A model generated the notes under the pieces. The model was not told where the DNA came from. It saw only the letters and a program-made list of their open reading frames with translations, and did not search any database. Positions 1 through 7,067 of a DNA stretch of 33,155 nt are shown here, piece by piece. Every line of letters begins with the position of its first letter. Position 1 is the stretch's first letter. Made by a program: the position numbers and the translations under genes. Origin of the DNA: Caldifarciminota bacterium (GTDB lineage: Bacteria; Hydrothermota; Tepidihabitantia; SM23-42); the NCBI GenBank assembly GCA_014859085.1, contig JACUUY010000013.1:1-33155 (forward strand), in the 5' to 3' direction.

Positions 1-1
1 T

Positions 2-151
2 TTTGTGGAATATGCTCTTGGAGGAATGAGTAATAAAGTCTTTGTTAGAAAATATAAACTTTATCTGCCAGGTAAAAAAGAGTTAGAACAAGAAATAAAA
101 AGAGAGAAGGCATATCTAAGATTACTAGATAATAGAAACAGGGGGAAATAG
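2..151 (+). CDS. C-terminal fragment of DUF1016/YhcG-like PDDEXK nuclease
   Basis: This open frame enters from the left edge and stops at 149-151, giving 49 residues. It reads FVEYALGGMSNKVFVRKYKL, then YLPGKKELEQEI and a charged helix. The 'EYAL..M..........Y.LYLP....L' pattern matches my memory of the end of DUF1016 (YhcG_C) proteins, which carry a PDDEXK nuclease fold and often sit inside type I restriction-modification operons. The catalytic region lies outside the window, so activity cannot be judged. The stop codon is followed immediately by an ATG (152), so the next reading frame was probably translationally coupled. The context (hsdR and a YgjP-like metalloprotease downstream) fits a restriction-modification or defence operon. 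The family call rests on a short tail and is moderate. Confidence 0.55.
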   Translation, partial: FVEYALGGMSNKVFVRKYKLYLPGKKELEQEIKREKAYLRLLDNRNRGK

Positions 152-229
152 ATGGTTAGATTCTCTGAAAAATCGCTTGTCGAAGATTATAATCCAAGGA
201 GTCATAGGGTCTATTGGGTCGAAGGGTAG
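152..229 (+). pseudogene. 25-codon remnant resembling the start of hsdR
   Basis: An ATG directly abuts the previous stop and opens 25 codons beginning MVRFSEKSLVEDY. The intact hsdR 600 bp downstream begins MSDKFSEKTLIEDY. The shared FSEK(S/T)L(V/I)EDY block is the usual N-terminal motif of type I restriction subunits. After this block the frame runs into low-complexity GGGTC-type tracts and stops. The two copies differ at nearly every synonymous position, so this is not a fresh target duplication. I infer that it is the 5' end of an older hsdR allele, cut off when the four-helix-bundle segment and/or the present hsdR arrived. Its spacing (TAGATG) shows where hsdR originally joined the operon. 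Confidence 0.5.
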
Positions 230-246
230 GAAGGGTCAATGGGGTC
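198..246 (+). repeat. Left degenerate GGGTC tract flanking the four-helix-bundle gene
   Basis: This short low-complexity stretch contains repeated variants of GGGTC, including GGGTCTATTGGGTC at 207-220 and GGGTCAATGGGGTC at 233-246. The first matches 12 of 14 bases, in inverse orientation, with GACTCAATAAACCC at 727-740 on the far side of the four-helix-bundle gene. The tracts look like the arms of a discrete insertion. They have no CRISPR regularity. Confidence 0.5.
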
Positions 247-312
247 TAGCGGGACATTGCGTCAGAGAGTCAAGGAGTCAAAAGACATTGAAATAAATGA
301 AAGGAGAAAAAA

Positions 313-687
313 ATGGCGAAAATAAACAGATTTGAAGATATTGAAGCATGGAAAAAGGCAAGAGAATTAACAAAAGAAATATATAAAATAACTTCCTCTG
401 GCTCATTTTCAAAGGATTACGGTTTAGAAGACCAAATCAGACGAGCATCAGTTTCAGTCGTGTCAAATATTGCTGAAGGTTTTGCAAGAAAAACCGACAA
501 AGAATTCGCAAGATTTCTAACCCAGTCGCATGGCTCCGCTGCAGAAATTCAATCTATACTCTATGTAGCACTCGATCAGAATTATATTACTCAGGAACAG
601 TTCGGTAATTCTTACTCATTCGCTGAGAAGACATCAAAGATGATAATGAACTTCACATTATATCTTACAAAAGATTTAGCAAAGTGA
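313..687 (+). CDS. Four-helix-bundle (S23/IVP family) protein
   Basis: This 124-residue protein contains the diagnostic pattern of the 23S rRNA intervening-sequence/four-helix-bundle family. It has an N-terminal FEDIEAWKKARELTKEIY helix, LEDQIRRASVSVVSNIAEGF at about residues 38-57, then RFLTQSHGSAAEIQS, and ends in a long helix. The start is supported by GGAG six to eight bases upstream of ATG 313. Family members pentamerise (Avd, the diversity-generating retroelement accessory protein, is a relative) and occur inside rRNA intervening sequences or as orphan genes. The cellular role of orphan copies is unknown to me. Here the gene sits between a nuclease tail and hsdR, flanked by inverted GGGTC/GACCC tracts, which suggests insertion into an existing restriction-modification operon. 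No catalytic residues are evident. Confidence 0.85.
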   Translation: MAKINRFEDIEAWKKARELTKEIYKITSSGSFSKDYGLEDQIRRASVSVVSNIAEGFARKTDKEFARFLTQSHGSAAEIQSILYVALDQNYITQEQFGNSYSFAEKTSKMIMNFTLYLTKDLAK

Positions 688-745
688 ACCGACTCTTTAG
701 ACTCAACCGACCCCATAGGCTCTATAGACTCAATAAACCCGTAGG
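688..745 (+). repeat. Right degenerate GACTC/GACCC tract flanking the four-helix-bundle gene
   Basis: Immediately after the four-helix-bundle stop codon there are repeated GACTC and GACCCC elements (GACTC at 691, 700 and 727; GACCCC at 709). They are inverse-complementary in style to the left tract at 198-246. GACTCAATAAACCC (727-740) is the best mate. The tract ends about ten bases before the hsdR start codon. Confidence 0.5.
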
Positions 746-751
746 ACTACG

Positions 752-3700
752 ATGAGCGACAAGTTCTCGGAAAAGACTTTGATTGAGGATTATGTCGTTG
801 AGCAATTAGTCAAGCTCGGTTGGCAATGTATCCTGGCTGAGCAATTGGAGCGGGAGAGTTATGAAGAGCCGTTGTTAGTATCCGCGCTTGTCAGATGTAT
901 TCAGAAGATAAACACGGATTCTGACATCGGTGATGATGAAATCAGCAAGGTATTGAACGGGTTGAAACTGGTCACGACCGGGCAAGAAGGGGCGAAGAAG
1001 ATAATGAATTTCTTCAAGTTTGGCGTGCCTGTGAAGTTTGAGAAAGAACGGGTGATTAAGTACGTGCAGTTGTTTGATTATGGTGCACCCTCACCCCTTC
1101 GACTTCACTCAGGACAGGCTTTTCCCTCTCCCATCAAGGGAGAAGGAAACAATGGCAATAATGAATTCGTTGTTTCTCGTCAGGTGACGTATTCCGGGCG
1201 TGAGAAGATACGTACTGATATAATGCTTTATGTGAACGGCATACCACTGGTGAACATAGAATGCAAGGATCCAACAAAAGCCGGCGTTTCGTGGTATGAT
1301 GCTTTTACTCAAATCAAAGATTACGAGAATATTGTTCCAGAATTGTATAAGTATGTACAGATCGGCGTTGCAGTAGAGAGTAAGGCGCGGTATTTTCCAA
1401 TTGTACCCTGGCAGGATAAGGATACAATTAGAACACATCAATGGCGTGAAGAACATGATCAAGAAAATATCGATGAAATAGACGATCAAATAGCGATGCT
1501 GAGTCCTGAACGCCTTCTCGATATTGTGAAGAATTTTCTGTTTGCACGTGTGGAAATGGGGAATGCGACCAAGGTTATCACGCGGTACATGCAGTACAGG
1601 GCAGCGAACAGAATTGTGAAGCGCGTTCTTGATAAGATTGATGGTCAGGAGGAGAAGGATAAAGGACTCATCTGGCACTGGCAGGGCAGCGGCAAAACTC
1701 TGACTATGATATTCGCTGCGCATAAATTGTATTATGATGTGCGTCTTGAAAATCCAAGCATATTCTTCGTCGTTGACAGAATTGAGCTCGAAGAACAATT
1801 GTACACCGAATTCTATGCCCTGGATATTATGCGGCCGGAGATAGTTCAGTCGGTGGTGGATTTGCAGGATGTATTGAGCTATGATGAAAATCGTGGTAAG
1901 CGCGGTATTTTCATCACCTTGATTCATAAATTTCGACACGACGAGCTGGAGCGTGTGCAGAGTCATCTTGAACACATTTCCACAGGTCGGCCTACCATCA
2001 TGACCCGCAAGAATGTCATTGCATTTGTCGATGAGGGGCATCGTTCGCAGTACGGTATGCTTGCCGCCCAGATGAAGGCAATTTTGAAGAACGCATTCTT
2101 TTTTGCTCTGACCGGTACGCCAATCTCCAAACCCAAACACGGACGGGATACCTACCTTGAATTCGCGTATCCGCCTGATGAACGTTATCTTGACCGCTAT
2201 TTTATCGTTGATTCAATACTGGACGGGTTCACGGTCAAAATCGTGTACCAGCCGCGTTTGGAAAAAGACGTTCATCTAAGAAAAGAAATGCTGGAGGCGT
2301 TTTTAGACGTTGAACTCGATGAAATACCTGAGTATGCACGCTCTGAAGTTGAGGCGAAACTCAAACAAAGGCTTAATCCAATTAACGTATTTCTGGAGAA
2401 CAAGGAGCGGATAGAGAGGATCGCTGCTGATATTGCCCAACATTTTAGGGAGAACGTAAAAGGTGATTTCAAGGCATTGATCGTCGCTGCGAGCAGAAAG
2501 GCATGTGTATATTACAAGAACGCCCTTGAAAAACATATCCCTCGCAACTACTTCGATGTTGTCATGACGTCTGAACGCGACGATGAAGATGTTATTTACG
2601 GCTACGTGCGGGAAGCGCGTGAACGCTATGACGGTAAAGATTATAAGAGCACGCTCAAGAATATTATTGAAAAATACAAGGAAAATGATTACCCGAAAAT
2701 ATTGATTGTGACCGACATGTTGTTAACCGGCTTTGATGCCCCGAGATTGCAGGTTATGTATTTGGACAAACCGTTGAAAGAACATCGGTTGTTGCAGGCG
2801 ATTGCGCGTACTAACAGGCCGTACAAAGGCATCAAGGAAGCTGGTATTATTATTGACTACGTCGGCATTCTTAAGGAATTCAAACGCGCATTTGAGCTGT
2901 ACAGCAAAGAAGACATGATTGACAATGCCCTATATGACTTTGACAGCATACGGACTGAATTCGACCTGCTTATGTCAGAAATTGCAGAAATCTTTGACGG
3001 ACTCGCACAGAGCTATGAACGTGAAACACTGCTAAAGGCAGTTGAAATACTTACGACCGATGTGTCAAGAGAAGATGAATTTATCGAAAAATATCGCAGA
3101 TTACGGAAAGTCTTTGAATTGTTAGGTGCTGATCCTTGTAAATTAGAATATTTTGAATTATATAAATGGATTTCTGCTGTCTATACGTATTATATGAAAA
3201 TGGTTATGCGTGGAACCAGTATCGACGCGTACGTACATAAATACTATGATAAAACACTAAAATATATATATAAATCAACCGAAATAGAAAAGATAGAGCA
3301 AGAATTACCACAGGTCACGTTCGATGCGCAATCTTTGAAGACGCTTGAAGATAAGGTTAAGAGCACAGAAGAAAAAGCCGCAAATATCCTGTTTACATTA
3401 CAGCGATTCGTGCTCGTGGACAAGCAAACAAATCCGGTTTATGAATCGCTGGTCGATCGTGTTCAGAGGCTGGTCGAATTATGGCGCGCGAAAACCAAAG
3501 ATTACGAACGCATATACAAAGAAGGCGTTGACATTTTTTCAGATATAGAAACGTTAAAGTCACGGCAGCACAAACTTGGGCTGACAGATCTTGAATATGC
3601 CATATTCCTAGCTGTAGAGGGAGAGGTACCGATTGGTGATGAATTTGCGGAAAAAATCAAAGCGTTAGCTGTGCGTCTAGATATAACGATGTTTCCGGGA

Positions 3701-3850
3701 TGGGCCATGCAGGCAACGGCACAAAAGGCTGTTGAACAAGAGGTTCGTAAATTTGTGCGTCAGCTCAAGGCTGAATTCAAATTGGATATGAAAAAAATGG
3801 ATGATTTGTACAATAGGCTGATCACCAAAGTAGCAGACTATGGCTCGTAA
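752..3850 (+). CDS. hsdR: Type I restriction endonuclease subunit R
   Basis: This 1032-residue protein is the usual length for HsdR, the ATP-dependent translocase and nuclease subunit of type I restriction complexes. The N-terminal nuclease domain shows RTDIMLYVNG followed by NIECKDP (D156, E170, K172), the D...ExK triad. The SF2 helicase motor follows, with Walker A QGSGKT at 311-316, a DEGH box at 427-430, TGTP at 454-457, and motifs V/VI around 655-690 (LLTGFDAPRLQ...QAIARTNR). The C-terminal part is helical and is expected to contact HsdM. Residues 112-132 are a proline/glycine-rich segment encoded by an intergenic-type repeat inserted in frame before the nuclease core. Upstream Shine-Dalgarno pairing is weak (AGGACT). 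The gene overlaps the metalloprotease start by 11 nt. The cognate hsdM and hsdS are not in the window. Confidence 0.95.
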   Translation: MSDKFSEKTLIEDYVVEQLVKLGWQCILAEQLERESYEEPLLVSALVRCIQKINTDSDIGDDEISKVLNGLKLVTTGQEGAKKIMNFFKFGVPVKFEKERVIKYVQLFDYGAPSPLRLHSGQAFPSPIKGEGNNGNNEFVVSRQVTYSGREKIRTDIMLYVNGIPLVNIECKDPTKAGVSWYDAFTQIKDYENIVPELYKYVQIGVAVESKARYFPIVPWQDKDTIRTHQWREEHDQENIDEIDDQIAMLSPERLLDIVKNFLFARVEMGNATKVITRYMQYRAANRIVKRVLDKIDGQEEKDKGLIWHWQGSGKTLTMIFAAHKLYYDVRLENPSIFFVVDRIELEEQLYTEFYALDIMRPEIVQSVVDLQDVLSYDENRGKRGIFITLIHKFRHDELERVQSHLEHISTGRPTIMTRKNVIAFVDEGHRSQYGMLAAQMKAILKNAFFFALTGTPISKPKHGRDTYLEFAYPPDERYLDRYFIVDSILDGFTVKIVYQPRLEKDVHLRKEMLEAFLDVELDEIPEYARSEVEAKLKQRLNPINVFLENKERIERIAADIAQHFRENVKGDFKALIVAASRKACVYYKNALEKHIPRNYFDVVMTSERDDEDVIYGYVREARERYDGKDYKSTLKNIIEKYKENDYPKILIVTDMLLTGFDAPRLQVMYLDKPLKEHRLLQAIARTNRPYKGIKEAGIIIDYVGILKEFKRAFELYSKEDMIDNALYDFDSIRTEFDLLMSEIAEIFDGLAQSYERETLLKAVEILTTDVSREDEFIEKYRRLRKVFELLGADPCKLEYFELYKWISAVYTYYMKMVMRGTSIDAYVHKYYDKTLKYIYKSTEIEKIEQELPQVTFDAQSLKTLEDKVKSTEEKAANILFTLQRFVLVDKQTNPVYESLVDRVQRLVELWRAKTKDYERIYKEGVDIFSDIETLKSRQHKLGLTDLEYAIFLAVEGEVPIGDEFAEKIKALAVRLDITMFPGWAMQATAQKAVEQEVRKFVRQLKAEFKLDMKKMDDLYNRLITKVADYGS
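1085..1148 (+). repeat. In-frame intergenic-type repeat inside hsdR
   Basis: The DNA reads CCCTCACCCCTTCGACTTCA, then CTCAGGACAGGC, then CCCTCTCCC...GGGAGAAGG. It resembles the CCTTCGACTxxGCTCAGGACAGG and CCCTCTCCC/GGGAGAAGG repeats that I recall as dispersed intergenic elements in many uncultured bacterial genomes. Here it is translated as APSPLRLHSGQAFPSPIKGEG, with no frameshift and no stop, between the first HsdR helices and the nuclease core. It contains a small inverted repeat (CCCTCTCCC near 1124 with GGGAGAAGG near 1138). The identification is from memory and from the atypical local composition. Confidence 0.6.
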
Positions 3851-4403
3851 ATCAAAGAAAACAGAGAACAGAGAACAAGATTTCCTTAAGTTCGTCACCA
3901 AATACCGTGATATTAGATTTCCCCGGCTTGAATTTAAAACTGGTGAGCTTGAAGCTATTTTGCCTAATGGCTACAATGATCCAGGGAGGTTTATACAAAA
4001 ACATAGAGAATGGATACAGGGAAAACAGAAATTCATTATAGACTGTCTCAAGGCTGCAAAGAAACTGGCTGCCGTCAGACGTTCGCGTGACGAGTTTGTG
4101 ACATTGGTAGGGTCAATAATAACTCATTTCACACAGGAGTTAAGTGTGAAAGTCAATAGCATATATTATAGGAAAATGCGCACCAAATGGGCGAGTTTCA
4201 GTGCAAGAGGAAATGTGACAATCAATACATTGATGCGAAACCTGCCCAACAAACAGATTGAATACATAATCTATCACGAACTTACTCATGTGACGGAAAG
4301 GCACCACAATGATAGATTTTGGAAGCTAGTGTCAAGAAGATTTGCGGACTACGAGCGAATCGAAGCTTCACTATTTTCGTATTGGTTTTTGCTAAACAAG
4401 TAG
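3840..4403 (+). CDS. YgjP-like (SprT/DUF45-type) zinc metallopeptidase
   Basis: This is a 187-residue protein. The C-terminal half has the YgjP-like metallopeptidase signature. TKWASFSARGNVTIN is followed by YHELTHVTERHHNDRFW, giving HExxH zinc ligands H146 and H150 with catalytic E147, and a third ligand H156 six residues after H150. The N-terminal 100 residues are basic and strand-rich, as in the family. The gene starts 11 nt inside the end of hsdR, so it is translated from the same message. Metallopeptidases of this type are frequently encoded next to hsdR. Their role in restriction (for example controlled HsdR turnover) is an inference, not shown here. No signal peptide is visible, so it should be cytoplasmic. 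Confidence 0.88.
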   Translation: MARKSKKTENREQDFLKFVTKYRDIRFPRLEFKTGELEAILPNGYNDPGRFIQKHREWIQGKQKFIIDCLKAAKKLAAVRRSRDEFVTLVGSIITHFTQELSVKVNSIYYRKMRTKWASFSARGNVTINTLMRNLPNKQIEYIIYHELTHVTERHHNDRFWKLVSRRFADYERIEASLFSYWFLLNK

Positions 4404-4458
4404 ATGTTCTTGTTTCCCAGTGTCCGATAACGTATCTCGAATACACTTTCAGGATATC

Positions 4459-4486
4459 TTGATTTCTTGGTGCTTCTTGCTACAAT
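4459..4486 (+). promoter_or_regulatory. Sigma70-like promoter of tsaD, predicted leaderless
   Basis: TTGATT (4459-4464) and TACAAT (4481-4486) are separated by 16 bp. The -10 box ends only 5 nt before the tsaD ATG (4492), so the transcription start should fall at or within 1-2 nt of the start codon. No Shine-Dalgarno sequence could fit. This is one of four cases in the window with the same geometry. Confidence 0.65.
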
Positions 4487-4491
4487 AGACT

Positions 4492-5490
4492 ATGACAACT
4501 TTAGGCATCGAGACTTCATGCGATGAGACGGCGATCGGCATCATTGAAGATGACCGAGTATTGGCCAACATAGTGTCATCACAGATTGCCCACACGAAAT
4601 TCGGTGGCGTCGTGCCCGAGATCGCGGCCCGTAACCACATAAGGGTCATTGTGCCGTTGATGCGCAGCGCGCTCGAGGTCGCGGGTGTGGAGCTTGACGC
4701 CATCGGACTGATAAGCGTGACGCGCGGACCCGGTCTGATCGGCGCGCTCCTCGTCGGGGTTTCATTCGCTAAATCGCTGGCCATATCGCTCGGCAGACCA
4801 TTCATCGGCGTCAACCATCTCGAAGGGCACATCTATGGACTACACCTTGGGGACGAGCCGCCGAAGCATCCGTATCTTGTGCTCCTCGTCTCGGGCGGTC
4901 ACACCGATTTCGTCCTGGTCAGGGAACCTTTCGCATACCAGACCCTGGGTCGAACTCTCGATGACGCCTGTGGCGAGGCGTTTGACAAGGTTGCCAAGCT
5001 CATGGGTCTGCCGTACCCGGGCGGACCGTACATCGAACAGCGGGCCGCGCAGGGTCGGATCGGCCGTCTTCAATTCCCGATACCCCGTCCGGACGGTTTG
5101 AGTTTCAGCTATGCCGGGTTGAAGACGGCGGTGCTTTACTACACGAGGGATCATCCGGACTACACCATCGAAGATGTCGCGGCCAATTTTCAGGAGGCCG
5201 CGCTCGAGCACCTGGTGCAGGTCGCAGAGCGCGCGCTTGAGGCGACCGGCGTCAAGTGCCTCGGTCTGGCCGGCGGCGTGAGCGTGAACCGGCGGCTGCG
5301 CGAAAAATTCACCGCGCTCGCCGCCAGAACCGGCGTCCGGCTTCACGTTTCTCCACCCGAGTTCTGCACCGACAACGCGGCGATGATCGCCCGGGCCGGC
5401 GCCGCGCGCTTTGCGCGCTTCGGTCCGTCCGACCTGTCCATCGACGTCGTGGCCCGGGAGAAACTCGACGAACTCCAACGCTCTAACTAG
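4492..5490 (+). CDS. tsaD: tRNA N6-threonylcarbamoyladenosine transferase TsaD
   Basis: This 332-residue protein matches the normal bacterial TsaD length (about 335). TsaD transfers the threonylcarbamoyl group to A37 of ANN-decoding tRNAs together with TsaB and TsaE. Visible motifs in order are GIETSCDET (5-13), the metal site H109-x3-H113 in VNHLEGH, SGGHTD (134-139), DDACGEAFDKVAKLMGLPYPGG (157-177), GGVSVN (261-266) and CTDNAAMIA (292-300), with D294 as the last metal ligand. All key residues are present. The start at 4492 is fixed by the ETSCDET N-terminus and the promoter placed immediately before it, implying translation of a leaderless message. The gene stands alone, convergent with guaA. 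Neither tsaB nor tsaE is adjacent. Confidence 0.96.
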   Translation: MTTLGIETSCDETAIGIIEDDRVLANIVSSQIAHTKFGGVVPEIAARNHIRVIVPLMRSALEVAGVELDAIGLISVTRGPGLIGALLVGVSFAKSLAISLGRPFIGVNHLEGHIYGLHLGDEPPKHPYLVLLVSGGHTDFVLVREPFAYQTLGRTLDDACGEAFDKVAKLMGLPYPGGPYIEQRAAQGRIGRLQFPIPRPDGLSFSYAGLKTAVLYYTRDHPDYTIEDVAANFQEAALEHLVQVAERALEATGVKCLGLAGGVSVNRRLREKFTALAARTGVRLHVSPPEFCTDNAAMIARAGAARFARFGPSDLSIDVVAREKLDELQRSN

Positions 5491-5544
5491 TGCAAACCAT
5501 CGCGCCAATGAGATTAATGCGCGGTTAGCTCTGTTACGTATATG

Positions 5545-5601
5545 TTTTGAAATTGGGATTTTGAATTTGTTTAGGATTTGGTGCTTAGAATTTAGGATTT
5601 T
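5545..5601 (+). repeat. AT-rich intergenic repeat of the TTTAGGATTT type
   Basis: Between the convergent tsaD and guaA genes lies TTTTGAAATTGGGATTTTG, then TTTAGGATTTGGTGCTTAG and AATTTAGGATTTT. The phrase is internally repetitive (GGATTT three times). It resembles a dispersed low-complexity repeat that I recall from intergenic regions of uncultured bacterial genomes, where its translation reads like FEIGILNLFRI. Its base composition contrasts sharply with tsaD. No coding potential is claimed. Confidence 0.5.
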
Positions 5602-5674
5602 CGTTCCACCTCACCGGCATCGTACATGCGTATCAGTCAGCGTTAGCGCAGTAGCTACGCGTGATGCGATTGGG

Positions 5675-6610
5675 TTATATGTATTCGATCGTGCTCGGTG
5701 GCTTGGGCGTGATGTCGTAGAGCACCTTGGTCACGTCCGGTATCTGCGCCGTGATCTTCGTTTCGATCCTTTCCAGTACAGGATACGGCACGCGCGTCGG
5801 TGAAGCGGTCATGGCGTTCTTTGACTGCACGCTCCGGACCACGATGATGTTGCCGAAGGCGCGCTCGCCCTTCCTTATGCCGGTCGCCCGGTCCCTCAAG
5901 AGCACGCAGAAAGTCTGGAAGGCCTTCACGTTCTTCATCTCGCGCTCGACGATCGCGGTCGCCTTACGCAACAGTCTGACCTTTTCCGGCGTAACTTCGC
6001 CGATGATCCTGGTGGCGAGTCCTGGTCCGGGGAAGGGCATGCGCTGGCAGATCGACGACGGCAATCCCAATGCTTTGCCCACTTTGCGCACATCGGGTTT
6101 GAAGAGCATAACCAGGGGTTCGACGACATTCAAACCGTATCTGGATGGGTTGATGCCGATTTGAGAAAGGACATTGTGTTGCGATTTTATCTTACCCTTA
6201 GTTTCGATGACATCGGCGGCGATCGTCCCCTGGATCATGAACCGCGCCCGGTACTTGCGCACGGCGTTGCCCAGGGTTATGTAGAATTTATCCCGGAATG
6301 CCTTGCGCATTTCTTCGGGATCTTCCTTGCCCTTGAGCGCCCGGAAGAAATCACTAGCCGCGCGGACCGTCACGGTCCGGATCCCGCGCTTGCGCAGGAT
6401 TGACGTGACCGCCTGGGGTTCGCCTTCGCGCATGAGTCCGTCATCGATGAAGACCGCAATGAGATTGCGGCTCAGGGCGCGGTGGGCCAGAAAGGCGCAG
6501 ACAATCGAGTCGACCCCGCCGCTCGTCGCGCAGATCGCAATGTCGTTGCCTACTTGCTCACGGATCTCCTCGATCTTTCTATCGACAAAAACAGCCGCAT
6601 TGAATGCCAT
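5675..6610 (-). CDS. guaAB: GMP synthase, ATP pyrophosphatase subunit (stand-alone GuaA C-terminal part)
   Basis: This 311-residue protein corresponds to the ATP-PPase plus dimerisation domains of GMP synthase, which adenylate XMP and aminate it to GMP. The PP-loop SGGVDS is at residues 30-35. FIDDGLMR (54-61), QGTIAADVIE (127-136) and PFPGPGLATRIIGEV (192-206) follow. The C-terminus PKPPSTIEYI matches the GuaA end. The N-terminal glutamine amidotransferase domain is absent, as in archaeal two-subunit enzymes, so the glutaminase partner must be encoded elsewhere or ammonia is used. I chose ATG 6610, not the upstream ATG at 6640, because AGGAGG lies 4 nt before it and the -10 box lies at 6630-6635, inside the longer frame. 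The gene appears monocistronic. Confidence 0.93.
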   Translation of the reverse strand: MAFNAAVFVDRKIEEIREQVGNDIAICATSGGVDSIVCAFLAHRALSRNLIAVFIDDGLMREGEPQAVTSILRKRGIRTVTVRAASDFFRALKGKEDPEEMRKAFRDKFYITLGNAVRKYRARFMIQGTIAADVIETKGKIKSQHNVLSQIGINPSRYGLNVVEPLVMLFKPDVRKVGKALGLPSSICQRMPFPGPGLATRIIGEVTPEKVRLLRKATAIVEREMKNVKAFQTFCVLLRDRATGIRKGERAFGNIIVVRSVQSKNAMTASPTRVPYPVLERIETKITAQIPDVTKVLYDITPKPPSTIEYI

Positions 6611-6629
6611 CAAGCCTCCTATTTTGTTC

Positions 6630-6657
6630 ATATTACACAAACGGCATGGCTTGTCAA
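6630..6657 (-). promoter_or_regulatory. Sigma70-like promoter of the guaA ATP-PPase gene
   Basis: On the minus strand, consensus TTGACA (6652-6657) and TAATAT (6630-6635) are separated by 16 bp. Transcription should begin near 6623, leaving a leader of about 13 nt with AGGAGG before ATG 6610. The promoter excludes the ATG at 6640 as the start codon. Confidence 0.65.
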
Positions 6658-7067
6658 CGATGCACTATACATGATGCAGGATGCATGATACATGATACAC
6701 GATACTAGATAGCATAGAGCATAGCGCAGAGGCCGGGACAGGCATATCATCTGTAACATTCTAACCCGCACACTGGCATAAATACTTTCACCTTTTTGCC
6801 TCGCACATTTCGCGAGGGATTAAAATATTACATGTGTGGAGTTTACTCTCGGCGCAGACAGTCCGGTCCCTTGCGCGCAGTTCCGGATCGCTGGATCAAT
6901 CCCCTGTTTGAGAGCTTCTGGCGCGTAATATACAAACATACCTCAACAAAGCGCCAAATCGCGGCCTTTTCTGGGAGAACTCAAGTTTATGCGTGTATCC
7001 TATATATTAACTGAGATGTCCCACGTGCACTGAGACAGAGCAATCTTGCGGTTCTTAGCGCTCTAGA
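6641..7067. other. Non-coding gap between guaA and the repeat-protein gene
   Basis: This 427-bp gap holds the guaA -35 box, a tandem-like ATGATAC tract (6667-6727) and a 6-bp hairpin at 6799-6817 without a following U-tract. A 72-codon open frame (6796-7014) has arginine- and aromatic-rich composition, no Shine-Dalgarno sequence and no recognisable family, so I do not call it a gene. I saw no tRNA, riboswitch or convincing terminator. Confidence 0.5.
6667..6727 (+). repeat. ATGATAC-type low-complexity repeat
   Basis: The stretch is made of degenerate copies of a 7-10 base unit related to ATGATAC and ATGATGC (ATGATGCAGGATGCATGATA, then CATGATACACGATACTAGAT). It lies just upstream of the guaA promoter. 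It is non-coding and of unknown function. Confidence 0.55.

Noticed and set aside
198-246. Repeated GGGTC tract as a possible CRISPR
   Set aside because: Units are short, irregular and without uniform spacers.
1109-2140. 343-residue minus-strand frame inside hsdR
   Set aside because: It lies entirely opposite the well-supported nuclease and helicase motifs of hsdR and has no recognisable domain.
6799-6817. CCTCGC/GCGAGG hairpin as a terminator
   Set aside because: The 6-bp stem is not followed by a U-rich stretch on either strand.
6796-7014. 72-codon open frame in the guaA/surface-protein gap
   Set aside because: No ribosome binding site, no family resemblance, and a composition like random sequence.
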